Source of the DNA: Kitasatospora cheerisanensis KCTC 2395
GTDB taxonomy: Bacteria > Actinomycetota > Actinomycetes > Streptomycetales > Streptomycetaceae
Assembly (NCBI RefSeq): GCF_000696185.1
Contig: NZ_KK853997.1
Coordinates: 7,715,059 to 7,779,058, forward strand
Direction of reading: 5' to 3'
Length of the DNA stretch: 64,000 nt
This document shows, one piece after another, positions 12,193-20,482 of the stretch. The position numbers were made by a program, and so were the translations under genes. How positions within the stretch are numbered: the first letter of the stretch is position 1; the number at the start of each line of letters is the position of its first letter. The notes below the pieces were generated by a model. That model saw only the letters and a program-made list of their open reading frames with translations. It was not told where the DNA came from and did not search any database.

Positions 12193-13311
12193 ATGCGACC
12201 GTCCCGGAAGTTCGGACAGGTCATCAACCAGGGCCCCACCCCGGGCGACGCCGCGCTGCCGCCCGCCCTGCCCTGCCCGGACGGCTGGGCCGCGCTCGCC
12301 TTCACCGCCGAACTCAAGCCCGGCACCGTGCTGACCCGCCAACTGGCCGGCGAGGACGTCGTGCTGTACCGGCAGCGCGACGGCCGGATCCGCGCCACCC
12401 GCCCCTACTGCCCGCACCTCGGCGCCCACCTCGGCCTCGCCGAGGTGGCCGGCAACGACCTGGTCTGCCCCTTCCACCGCTTCGCCTTCGGCCCCGACGG
12501 CCGCTGCGTGCGCACCGGCTACGGAACCCCGCCGCCCAAGGCCGCCCTGACGCACCTTCCGGTCCGCGAGGTCAACGACGCCGTCTTCGTCTGGCGCCAC
12601 CACGACGGCCGCGAACCCGACTGGGAGATCCCCGCCTGGCACGTCCTCGGCGACCTGCCGTCCCGGCACGCCACCTGGGAGATGGCCGGCTACGCCCAGG
12701 ACGTCATGGAGAACGCCGTCGACGTCGGGCACTTCCGCACCCTGCACGGCTGGTCGCGCGGCGAACTCGCCGCCCCCGTCAGCTTCGACGGGGTGACCTT
12801 CCACGTCTCGATGCGGGTGCAGGAGCAGTTCCCGCTGCTGGGCCGCCGTCAGGTCGAGGTCGAGGTCGACGGGTACGGCCTGAGCTGCCTGCACACCGAC
12901 GTCCACACGCCAGCCCTCGGGCTGGAGATGTGCTCCCTGGTGATGGCCACCATGACCGCGCCCGGCCGGATGCAGTTCCGGCAGGCCAGCCGGTTCCGGG
13001 TGACCGAACCGTCCCGGCTCCCGCCCGCGCTGGCCCGCACCGCGAGCCGGACGCTGTCCCGGCTGCTGGCCGGGCCGATGTTCCGGTTCAGCTGCGAGTT
13101 CACGGCCGCGGACTTCCCGATCTGGTCCACCAAGCAGTATCTTTCCCGCCCCCGGCTGGCCGCCGGCGACGGCCCGATCGGCCCGTTCCGCCGCTGGTCC
13201 CGGCAGTTCTACCCACCGAACCAGACCGGGCCGCTCACGCTGCCCGGCACCCCCGTCGAAGGAGAACACCCGCATGGCCAAGCCGCCGGAACCCGGTACG
13301 TCCGCCCCTGA
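12193..13311 (+). CDS. Rieske non-heme iron oxygenase, KshA-like architecture
   Basis: Oxygenase alpha subunit, 372 residues. The Rieske [2Fe-2S] ligands are visible as CPHLGAH (Cys73) and CPFH (Cys92). The catalytic mononuclear iron site is DVGHFRTLH, with Asp177, His180 and His185 as bridge and ligands. The single-component layout resembles 3-ketosteroid hydroxylases and cholesterol 7-desaturases, so it would need ferredoxin and reductase partners, and none is encoded nearby. The ATG follows CAGGAG and lies 35 bp after the MDR gene, so it appears co-transcribed with the tetramate genes. It probably oxidises the finished or nearly finished macrolactam. Its 3' end overlaps the next gene by 38 bp. 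Confidence 0.88.
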   Translation: MRPSRKFGQVINQGPTPGDAALPPALPCPDGWAALAFTAELKPGTVLTRQLAGEDVVLYRQRDGRIRATRPYCPHLGAHLGLAEVAGNDLVCPFHRFAFGPDGRCVRTGYGTPPPKAALTHLPVREVNDAVFVWRHHDGREPDWEIPAWHVLGDLPSRHATWEMAGYAQDVMENAVDVGHFRTLHGWSRGELAAPVSFDGVTFHVSMRVQEQFPLLGRRQVEVEVDGYGLSCLHTDVHTPALGLEMCSLVMATMTAPGRMQFRQASRFRVTEPSRLPPALARTASRTLSRLLAGPMFRFSCEFTAADFPIWSTKQYLSRPRLAAGDGPIGPFRRWSRQFYPPNQTGPLTLPGTPVEGEHPHGQAAGTRYVRP

Positions 13312-13774
13312 GTTCACCCTCCCCGGCCTCCGACTCGACGGGGACACCGCGGAGCGCCGCGAGTACCGCCTCGCCGACGCCAAGGGCAGCCCGCTCGTCC
13401 TCGCCTTCTACCCCGGCGACGACACGCTGGTCTGCACCCGCCAACTCTGCTCCTACAACACCGACCTGGACCGCTTCGCCGAACTCGGCGCCGCCGTCTG
13501 GGGCATCAGCGGCCAGGACCTGGACAGCCACGAACGCTTCGCCCGCAAGCGCGGGTTGGGCCTGCCGCTGCTCTCCGACGCCGGCGAGGCGGTCGCACGG
13601 GCCTACGGCATCACCGCCCCGGGCATCGGCCTGCGCCGCTCCGTCTTCCTGCTCGACGCCGAGGGCACCGTCCGCTGGCGGCACGTCGCCCTGGCCGGCC
13701 TGACCTTCCAGCGCACCGACACCCTGATCCGGGAGCTGGCGGCGCTGGTCGACGCGCCGGCGGCGCCCCGGTGA
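13274..13774 (+). CDS. Peroxiredoxin, BCP/AhpC-TSA family
   Basis: Thiol peroxidase of 166 residues. The peroxidatic and resolving cysteines lie five residues apart in DDTLVCTRQLC, the atypical 2-Cys pattern of bacterioferritin comigratory protein. The ATG follows GAAGGAGAA and starts 38 bp inside the Rieske gene, so the two are translationally linked. Such enzymes reduce hydroperoxides. In this operon it may detoxify peroxides leaked by the flavoproteins and the Rieske enzyme, or act on a peroxidic intermediate. The first role is the simpler inference. Confidence 0.85.
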   Translation: MAKPPEPGTSAPEFTLPGLRLDGDTAERREYRLADAKGSPLVLAFYPGDDTLVCTRQLCSYNTDLDRFAELGAAVWGISGQDLDSHERFARKRGLGLPLLSDAGEAVARAYGITAPGIGLRRSVFLLDAEGTVRWRHVALAGLTFQRTDTLIRELAALVDAPAAPR

Positions 13775-13836
13775 GACGGGCCGGGCGCGCGGTACGCGGT
13801 ACTGGGCGCGCGGTGCTTGGTGCTCGGTGCTTGCTG

Positions 13837-14432
13837 TCAGAGGCCGAGGATGCGGACCAGGCGGTCGGGGAGGCGGTCGTCGACGGGGAGGCCGGTGACC
13901 AGTTGGCGGTAGAAGACCGCGCCGGCCAGGGCGTCCATGAAGAGTTCGACGTCGGTGTCGGCCGGCAGGTCGCCGCGGGCGATGCCGCGCCGGAGGACGG
14001 CGGCGCAGTTGGCGCGGCGTTCGGTGAGGAAGGCCGCGCGGAAGGCCTCCAGCGCGCCCGGGCGGCCGGCCAGGTCGGCGATCAGGGCGGGCATCGTCGC
14101 ACCGGCCGGGGTGGCGGTGTAGTTGGCGATGGTGCCGCGCAGCCAGGTGGTCAGGTCGTCGCGGGTGCTGCCGGTGTCCGGGAGCGGGCCGGTGTCCATG
14201 CGGGAGGCCAGGGCGTCCGCGGCCAGCGCCGCCTTGTCCGGCCACCAGCGGTAGAGGGTGCTCTTGTGCACGCCCGAGGCGGCGGCCACGCCTTCGACGG
14301 TCAGCCGCGCGTACCCGGCCTCGCTGAGCAGGGCGAGGGTGGCGTCGAGCACCCGGTCCCGGCCGCGGGGCCCTTGGGGCGGGCGGAGGAGGCGGTGGGC
14401 GGGGGCTCGGCGTCGTGACGGGGTGAGGTCAT
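13837..14432 (-). CDS. TetR-family transcriptional regulator
   Basis: Repressor of about 198 residues. The N-terminal helix-turn-helix reads TVEGVAAASGVHKSTLYRWW and the C-terminal half is a helical ligand-binding domain. The start chosen is the ATG at 14432, facing the LOG-Nudix gene across a perfect palindrome. The frame shifts at a G run on the plus strand (14367-14370). One added base joins the N-terminus (MTSPRHDAEP) to the helix-turn-helix part. It is most likely autoregulated and controls its divergent neighbour through that palindrome. It could also influence the tetramate operon, which ends 62 bp from its stop, but nothing in the sequence requires that. Confidence 0.85.
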
Positions 14433-14450
14433 GACGGCCACTCTGCCATA

Positions 14451-14474
14451 ATGCGACGCGACGTCGCGTCGCAT
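14451..14474. promoter_or_regulatory. Perfect 24-bp palindromic operator
   Basis: The arm ATGCGACGCGAC is followed directly by its exact reverse complement. It lies between the divergent TetR and LOG-Nudix genes, 19 bp from the TetR start and 12 bp from the other ATG. That is the expected place for an operator of the neighbouring TetR protein. Confidence 0.75.
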
Positions 14475-14486
14475 ATGGAGGATTTG

Positions 14487-15440
14487 ATGCGCTTCGCAGT
14501 CTTCGCCGGATCCGCCACCGGCCACCGCCCCGAGTACACCGCCCTCGCCACCGCGCTGGGCACCACGCTGGCCCGCAGAGGCATCGGCATCGTCTACGGA
14601 GGCGGCCGGGTCGGCCTGATGGGCGCGCTCGCCGACGCCGCACTCGACGCCGGCGGCGAGGTGCTCGGCGTCATGCCGAAAGCCCTGGTCGACAAGGAGA
14701 TCGCCCACCGCGGCCTGACCCGCCTTCAGGTCGTCGAGGACATGCACCGCCGCAAGGCCGCCATGGCCGAGGCCGCCGACGCGTTCATCGCCCTCCCCGG
14801 CGGTGCCGGCACCCTGGAGGAGCTCTTCGAGGCCTGGACCTGGCAGCAGCTCGGACTCCACACCAAGCCCGTCGCCCTGCTCGGCCCGCCCGGCTTCTGG
14901 CAGCCCCTGACCGAACTCGCCGACCACCTCGTCGCCACCGGCTTCGTCCGCCCCGCCCACCGCGAGCTGATAGCCGAGACCGACCCCGACGCCCTGCTCG
15001 ACGCCCTCGACCGCTGGCGACCGCCCACCCCCAAGTGGAAGACCCGGGCGGACCAGCAGCACCTGGACTCGGTCGGCTGGATCTGCGTCCGCGACGGGCG
15101 CCTGCTGGCCGTCCGCACCCGCGGCAAGGACGCCTTCTACCTCCCCGGCGGCAAGCTCGAACCCGGCGAGACCCCGACCGACGCCCTCGCCCGGGAACTG
15201 CGCGAAGAACTCGGACTCGGCTGCGCACCCGACCGCCTCACCCACGCCCACACCGTCGAGGCCCCCGCCCACGGCCGCCCCGGCACCCGGCTGCGCATGC
15301 ACTGCTACACCGGCCCCGCCGACGGCACCCCCACCCCCGCCGCCGAGATCGCCGAACTCGCCTGGCTCACCGCCACCGACACCGAGCGCTGCGCCCCGGC
15401 CCTGCGCGAGCTCATGACCCGGCTCGACCTGGACCGCTGA
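14487..15440 (+). CDS. LOG-family nucleotide phosphoribohydrolase fused to a Nudix hydrolase
   Basis: Two enzymes in one 317-residue chain. Residues ~1-180 form a LOG (Lonely Guy)/TIGR00730 Rossmann domain with the PGGAGTLEE motif; such proteins release adenine-type bases from their ribose 5'-monophosphates. Residues ~190-317 form a Nudix domain with a canonical Nudix box beginning GGKLEPGE and ending REELG, which hydrolyses nucleoside-diphosphate-linked substrates. The ATG at 14487 follows GGAGG at 14477-14481, and the upstream ATG inside the palindrome is less likely. I found no start or stop between the two halves in any frame that would restore separate genes by a single-base correction. 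The gene is probably repressed by the divergent TetR. Confidence 0.85.
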   Translation: MRFAVFAGSATGHRPEYTALATALGTTLARRGIGIVYGGGRVGLMGALADAALDAGGEVLGVMPKALVDKEIAHRGLTRLQVVEDMHRRKAAMAEAADAFIALPGGAGTLEELFEAWTWQQLGLHTKPVALLGPPGFWQPLTELADHLVATGFVRPAHRELIAETDPDALLDALDRWRPPTPKWKTRADQQHLDSVGWICVRDGRLLAVRTRGKDAFYLPGGKLEPGETPTDALARELREELGLGCAPDRLTHAHTVEAPAHGRPGTRLRMHCYTGPADGTPTPAAEIAELAWLTATDTERCAPALRELMTRLDLDR

Positions 15441-15497
15441 ACCCCTGCCCGGAGCGCGGCCGGCCGGCGCGCCGCCGCAGGGTGAGCCGGGGGCCGT

Positions 15498-16388
15498 TCA
15501 GCGCTCCCGCGCGAGCGGGTCGGCGGCGCCGGGCGCGGCCGGGACGATGACCACCGGGCAGGGCGCCCGGCGGACCAGGCCGTGCGGGACGGAGCCCAGC
15601 CGCAGCCCGGTGAGACCGCCCCGGCCGTGGCGGCCGACCACGACCGCCAGGGCGTGCGCGGACACCCGGACCAGCTCGTCCACCGGATCGCCGGCGATCA
15701 CCTCGTGGGTGAGGTCGAGGTCCGGCTCGTCCGCACGGCAGCCCGCCGTCGACTCGAACAGCCGCCGCCGGATCTCCGGCTCGCTCTCCAGCGGCTCGAA
15801 CGGGCGCACCGGCGTCCGGCGCACCCACACCGCGCGCAGGGCCGCGCCGCGGCGGCCGGCCAGGTCCGCGGCGAAGCGCACCGCCGCCCCGCAGGCCGGC
15901 GAGCCGTCGACGCCGAGCACGACGTACGGCGGCCGGAGGCTGGTGTGCTCGGGCTCCCGCACCACCGCGACCGGGCAGTGCGCCTGCGCGCCGACCGGGA
16001 CGGCGACGGAGTAGCGGCTCAGCGCCTCCTCCAGCCGGTTGAGCCGGCGCGAACCCAGCACCACCAGCGCGGCCCGTGCCGACTCCGCGCACAGCAGCGG
16101 CGCCGGGCCGCCCTCGCGCAGCGCGGCGCTCACGGCCAGCCCGGGGTGGCGTTCGAGCGCGATGCCCTCGGCCTTCTCCAGAGCGACGCCCCCCGCCTCG
16201 CGCAGCGACTGCAGGTAGCTGCCGCCGTCGCCGCGCCGGTCGCGCGGCTCGTCCGGCACCACGTGCACCAGCCGGAGCGGGAGCCCGCGCCGCTCGGCCT
16301 CGTCGGCGGCCCAGCCGACAACCACGGGGCTGACCTGCCGGGCGTCGACGCCCAGCACGATCGGGCGGGTTTCGGTGCGAGACGACAT
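15498..16388 (-). CDS. Tandem-domain universal stress protein
   Basis: Two UspA domains in one chain of about 296 residues. The first begins IVLGVDARQ and the second VVLGVDGSPA; the second ends with the typical GRHGRGGLTGLRLGSVPHGL glycine-rich nucleotide-binding loop. The first loop is less regular (LGSRRLNRLEEALSRYS). The ATG at 16388 follows GGAGGAG. Tandem Usp proteins bind ATP and respond to hypoxia, starvation and stationary phase. Neighbours (GH65, beta-CASP protein, Rv1733c-like) fit a dormancy-type set. Confidence 0.9.
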   Translation of the reverse strand: MSSRTETRPIVLGVDARQVSPVVVGWAADEAERRGLPLRLVHVVPDEPRDRRGDGGSYLQSLREAGGVALEKAEGIALERHPGLAVSAALREGGPAPLLCAESARAALVVLGSRRLNRLEEALSRYSVAVPVGAQAHCPVAVVREPEHTSLRPPYVVLGVDGSPACGAAVRFAADLAGRRGAALRAVWVRRTPVRPFEPLESEPEIRRRLFESTAGCRADEPDLDLTHEVIAGDPVDELVRVSAHALAVVVGRHGRGGLTGLRLGSVPHGLVRRAPCPVVIVPAAPGAADPLARER

Positions 16389-16473
16389 GACTCCTCCACC
16401 GCAACGGCGGCCGTTGTCCGGTGACGGCCGGCTCACCTTCCACGCTAGGCGCGCCGGTCGGCGCGGGCGAGGG

Positions 16474-18894
16474 TCAGAGGGTGAAGGTGCGGCTCTCGCC
16501 GGGGCGGACGGTGGAGAGCACGCCGTGCAGGCGGACCCGGACGGGCTCGCGGCGGTCCGGGGCGAGGGTGATCGTGGCGGTGCGCCGGTCGACGGAGAGC
16601 CGCAGGCCGCGCTCGCCGCGGTAGCACAGGTCCATGGCCAGGCCGGGGAGTGCGGACGGCAGGTGCGGGTCGAGGCCGAGGGCGTCCTCGCGCAGATCGA
16701 GGCCGGTGTAGCAGCGCTGGAGCAGGTCGACGGCGCCGGCCATCGCCCCGAGGTGGACGCCCTCGCGGGTGGTGCCGCCCTGCGCGTCGCACAGGTCGGC
16801 GGTGAGCGCGTCGCGGAAGTGCCGCCAGGAGGCGCGGCGGTCGCAGCGGGTCAGCACCCAGGCGTGCACCACGGAGCTGAGGGTGGAGCCGTGGACGGTC
16901 CGGCGCAGGTAGTAGGAGGTGGTGCGGCGCATCAGCTCGTGGTCGGCGCGGTGGCCGAGGCGGCGCAGCAGGTCGCGGACCTCGCCGGCCGGGAACAGGT
17001 ACCAGAGCATCAGCGTGTCGGCCTGCTTGGAGACCCGGTAGCGGTTGGCGGTGTCGCCCTCCGCCTCCAGGATCCGGTCCAGCCGCCGCAGGTCCGGGTA
17101 GCGGCGGCGGTAGCCGTCCCAGTCGAGTTCGGCGAGCCGCTGGTAGCCGTCGAACTGGCTGATCACGCCGTCGTGGAACGGGACGTGCAGGTGCCGGCCG
17201 AGCTGCTGCCAGCGGTCGAGTTCGGCGGCGTCCAGGGCCAGTCGCTCCGTCAACTCGCCGCGCCGGTGGGCGGGGAGGGCGGCGAGGGCGTCGGCGGCCC
17301 GGGCGAGCACCCAGGAGGCGAGGACGTTGGTGTAGGCGTTGTCGTCGAGCCCGGGGCCGTCGGCCCACGGGTAGGCGTCGTGGTACTCGTCCGGCCCGAG
17401 GACCCCGCGGATCGACCAGTGCCCCCGGGCGGGGACGTACTCGGCCGCCGACGCCCAGTACCGGGCGATCTCCAGCAGGGTCTCGGCGCCGGCCTGCGCC
17501 AGGAAGTCCCGGTCGCCGGTGGCCCGGTAGTACTGCCAGACGTTGTAGGCGACGGCCAGCCCGACGTGCCGCTGCAGGTGGCTGTGGTCGGGCACCCATC
17601 GGCCGGAGAGCGGGTTGAGGTGCACCAGCGGGGACTCCTCCCGGCCGTCGCTGCCGCTCTGCCACGGATAGCTCGCGCCGCGGCGGCCCTCGGCGCGGGC
17701 GGCCTGCCGGGCGGCGTCCAGGCGGCGGTGGCGGTAACGGAGCACCGCGCGGGAGAGCTCGGGGAACCGCAGGTCGAGTACCCGCAGCACGAACAGCTCG
17801 TCCCAGAAGACGTGGCCCCGGTACGCCTCGCCGTGCAGGCCGCGGGCCGGAACGCCCACGTCCAGGTCCGCCGAGTGCTCGGAGAAGGTCTGCAGCAGGT
17901 GGAACAGGTCGAGGTGCAGCGGGCCCAGGCCGGGGAAGTCCGCGTCGGTGCCGAAGCGCTGCCACAGCTGCGCCCAGCGCAGCGCGTGGCCGGCCAGCAG
18001 TTCGTCGAAGTCCCCGGCGTCGGCGGCGAGTCGGCGGGCGGCGTCGAGCGGGTCGCCGGTGGCGGGGTCGTGCGAGGTGTGCACGGCGACGGCCTTGTCG
18101 AGGGTGACGGGCAGGCCGGCGGCGGCGTCCAGAGCGAAGGTCTGCGCCGTCCACCCGGCCCGGGTCGCGCCGGTGCGGCCGACCCCGGCGGGCCCGTCCG
18201 CGCCCCGCAGCCGGTGGCGGGCGGCGAGCGCGATGCGGCGGCCCGCGCCGGTGGAGACCTCCAGCCACAGCGTGCCGTCCTGCTCCGCGCCCTGGCCGCG
18301 CGGGCGGAGGTGACGGGCCGTCAGTCCGGTGTAGCGGGGCACGCCCGTGTTGGTGACGGTGCCGTCGAGGGCGGAGCGGACCTCCAGGCGGCCGGACCAG
18401 TTCTCCGGCGTGAGCACGGTCTCCAGGGCGGCCAGGTGCGGCAGGGCCAGGCTGGCCAGGCGGCGCTGGACCAGCCGGGTGCGCCGGCCCGCGGCGTCCA
18501 CACACAGCGCCCGGCGGGTCAGCACGCCGCGCCGCAGGTCGAGTTCGAGTTCCTGCTCGGCGGGCGGGCCGGTGAACCAGGCGCCGCCGGCGGGGCGGAA
18601 GGTGACGGGCAGCCAGTTCGGGCAGTTCACCAGGTCCTCGTGGGTGAAGGTCCGCCCGCCGACGACCGAGTCGGCCCGGTCGTAGCAGCCCGCCAGGTAG
18701 GTGCCCGGGTAGTGCACGCCGTCGGCCACCGCCTCGGGCGCGGCGCCCCGGGTGACCAGGTAGCCGTTGCCGACGGCGCACAGCGCCTCCCGCAGCCCGA
18801 CCTCCGCCGGCCCCGCACCGGTCCAGCGCAGCGTCCAGGGATCCGGCATCGGCGGGCGGGCGTTCGCCCGCGAGGACCTGGCCTCGGACTCCAC
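16474..18894 (-). CDS. Glycoside hydrolase family 65 protein (disaccharide phosphorylase/hydrolase)
   Basis: Cytosolic enzyme of 806 residues acting on alpha-linked glucose disaccharides such as trehalose, maltose or kojibiose. The layout is typical: an N-terminal beta-sandwich (about residues 1-270), an (alpha/alpha)6 barrel carrying the catalytic acid in GPDEYHDA (about residue 500), and a short C-terminal beta domain. VSKQADTLML lies in the barrel near the phosphate or water site, but the sequence does not distinguish phosphorylase from hydrolase. The GTG start at 18894 follows GGAGGT; an ATG 17 codons downstream also fits. Genes of this type often lie beside beta-phosphoglucomutase, which is absent here. 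Confidence 0.85.
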   Translation of the reverse strand: MESEARSSRANARPPMPDPWTLRWTGAGPAEVGLREALCAVGNGYLVTRGAAPEAVADGVHYPGTYLAGCYDRADSVVGGRTFTHEDLVNCPNWLPVTFRPAGGAWFTGPPAEQELELDLRRGVLTRRALCVDAAGRRTRLVQRRLASLALPHLAALETVLTPENWSGRLEVRSALDGTVTNTGVPRYTGLTARHLRPRGQGAEQDGTLWLEVSTGAGRRIALAARHRLRGADGPAGVGRTGATRAGWTAQTFALDAAAGLPVTLDKAVAVHTSHDPATGDPLDAARRLAADAGDFDELLAGHALRWAQLWQRFGTDADFPGLGPLHLDLFHLLQTFSEHSADLDVGVPARGLHGEAYRGHVFWDELFVLRVLDLRFPELSRAVLRYRHRRLDAARQAARAEGRRGASYPWQSGSDGREESPLVHLNPLSGRWVPDHSHLQRHVGLAVAYNVWQYYRATGDRDFLAQAGAETLLEIARYWASAAEYVPARGHWSIRGVLGPDEYHDAYPWADGPGLDDNAYTNVLASWVLARAADALAALPAHRRGELTERLALDAAELDRWQQLGRHLHVPFHDGVISQFDGYQRLAELDWDGYRRRYPDLRRLDRILEAEGDTANRYRVSKQADTLMLWYLFPAGEVRDLLRRLGHRADHELMRRTTSYYLRRTVHGSTLSSVVHAWVLTRCDRRASWRHFRDALTADLCDAQGGTTREGVHLGAMAGAVDLLQRCYTGLDLREDALGLDPHLPSALPGLAMDLCYRGERGLRLSVDRRTATITLAPDRREPVRVRLHGVLSTVRPGESRTFTL

Positions 18895-18971
18895 CGGCCA
18901 CCTCCGTTCGTGCGGCCCCCGCTCCAGTGTGCCCGCCGGGGCGTGCCGCGGACGGCGGGCGCGGCCCCGTG

Positions 18972-20399
18972 TCAGCGGACCAGCACGCGTTCGCCGGAGC
19001 GCGGCACGACAGCGGTCCAGCCGAGTTCGCGGTCGATCCGGTCGCGCAGGGCCTGCGAGCCGTCCGGCTCGCCGTGCACCAGGTAGGTCGCGGACGGCGC
19101 CGGGGCCGGGCGCAGCCAGTCGAGGACCTCGGCGGCGTCGGCGTGCGCCGAGAACGCCGGGACGTCGACGACCTCCGCCCGGACCGGCACGTAGCCGCCG
19201 TACATCTTCAGGACCCGGGCGCCGTCGACCAGGTCCCGGGCGCGGGTGCCGGCGGCGGCGTAGCCGACGACGATCACGGTGTTGCGGGGGTCGGGCAGCA
19301 GCCGGCGCAGGTGGCGGACGACGCGGCCGCCGGTGGCCATGCCGGACGCCGACACCAGGACGGCGGGCAGCGGCGAGCTCTCCAGCTCCAGCGACTCCTG
19401 GAGGGAGTGCACCGGCCGGAACGGCTCCGGGCTGATCGCCGCCTCGCCCCGGGCGAGGACCTCCGGGCGCAGCTCCGGGGCCCGCTCGGCGAAGGCGTCC
19501 CGGTAGATGCGCAGGGTGGCGAGCGCCATCGGGCTGTCCACGTGGACCGGGACGCCGGCCGGCAGCCGTCCGGCGCGGCGCAGTTCGGTGAGCTCGTGCA
19601 GGACCACCTCGGTGCGGTCGACGGCGAAGGACGGCACCAGGACGGTCCCGCCGCGCGCCAGGGTGCGTTCGATCGCCCCGGCGAACCGTTCGCGGGCGGC
19701 GCCCTCCTCGTGCCGCCGGCCGCCGTAGGTCGACTCCACCAGCAGCGCGTCCGCGCCCGTGAACGGCTCGGGCGGGTTCAGCAGCGGGTGGACGGGGCGG
19801 CCGAGGTCGCCGCTGACGGCGAGGGTTCCGCCGTCCTCCAGGGTCAGGTGCACCCAGGAGGAGCCGAGGATGTGCCCGGCCCGGTGCAGGCGCAGCACGG
19901 TGCGGTCGGCGATCTCGACCTCGCTGCCGTGCCGCACCGGGTCGAAGCGGGCGAGGGTGCGTTCGACGTCGTCCTCGGTGTAGAGCGGCAGCGCCGGGCG
20001 GTGCTTCGACCAGCCGTGCCGGTTGGCGTGGTCGGCCTCCTCGCGCAGCAGGCGGGCGCTGTCGCGGAGGATCAGCTCGGCGATCCGGGCCGTGTACGGC
20101 GTGCTGAACACCGGGCCGCGGAACCCGTCGGCGACCAGCTTCGGCAGGTGGCCGCAGTGGTCGAGATGGGCGTGGGTGAGCACGACGCAGTGCACGTCGG
20201 CCGGGTCCAGCGGCAGCGGACGGCGGTTTCGGCGGCGCAGTTCGGCCGGGCCCTGGAACAGCCCGCAGTCGATCATCACCCGGGCGTGGTCGGTCTCGAC
20301 GAGGAACTTGCTGCCGGTGACGGTGCCGACGCCGCCCAGGAAGGTGAGCAGTCCCGGCCGGGGCGACGGGGCGGGCCGGTTCTCCCACTGGTTCTCCAT
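18972..20399 (-). CDS. MBL-fold beta-CASP protein (mRNA 3'-end processing/RNase-like)
   Basis: Metallo-beta-lactamase fold with a beta-CASP insert, 475 residues. Metal-binding motifs are visible: HAHLDH (motif 2), HILGSS (motif 3), SGDLGR (motif 4) and FSAHAD near the C-terminus. This is the CPSF73/RNase J-like or archaeal exonuclease-like subgroup, which cleaves RNA. In Streptomyces, relatives sit beside universal stress proteins. The ATG at 20399 follows GGAGGT. Substrate is unknown. Confidence 0.85.
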   Translation of the reverse strand: MENQWENRPAPSPRPGLLTFLGGVGTVTGSKFLVETDHARVMIDCGLFQGPAELRRRNRRPLPLDPADVHCVVLTHAHLDHCGHLPKLVADGFRGPVFSTPYTARIAELILRDSARLLREEADHANRHGWSKHRPALPLYTEDDVERTLARFDPVRHGSEVEIADRTVLRLHRAGHILGSSWVHLTLEDGGTLAVSGDLGRPVHPLLNPPEPFTGADALLVESTYGGRRHEEGAARERFAGAIERTLARGGTVLVPSFAVDRTEVVLHELTELRRAGRLPAGVPVHVDSPMALATLRIYRDAFAERAPELRPEVLARGEAAISPEPFRPVHSLQESLELESSPLPAVLVSASGMATGGRVVRHLRRLLPDPRNTVIVVGYAAAGTRARDLVDGARVLKMYGGYVPVRAEVVDVPAFSAHADAAEVLDWLRPAPAPSATYLVHGEPDGSQALRDRIDRELGWTAVVPRSGERVLVR

Positions 20400-20467
20400 C
20401 GGGACCTCCAGGTTCTCCTCCGACCCAGCATCCGCCCGAGCTTGCCGCGGCGCAGCGGACGGCCGCC

Positions 20468-20482
20468 CTGACGGGCCGTCAG
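20468..20482. repeat. Dispersed inverted repeat CTGACGG-G-CCGTCAG
   Basis: Perfect 7-bp arms around one central base, overlapping the TCA stop (20479-20481) of the Rv1733c-like gene. Close copies occur at 45703-45717 and 54664-54678. Confidence 0.5.

Noticed and set aside
8197..13311. One giant 1704-codon gene spanning flavoprotein, MDR reductase and Rieske enzyme
   Set aside because: It is only the reading frame left open by a missing base near 11028. Starts, ribosome binding sites and family lengths show separate genes.
16474..20388. One 1304-codon minus-strand gene covering GH65 and part of the beta-CASP gene
   Set aside because: The upstream half is out of frame with the beta-CASP gene and carries no family motif. 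GTG 18894 with GGAGGT is the true GH65 start.
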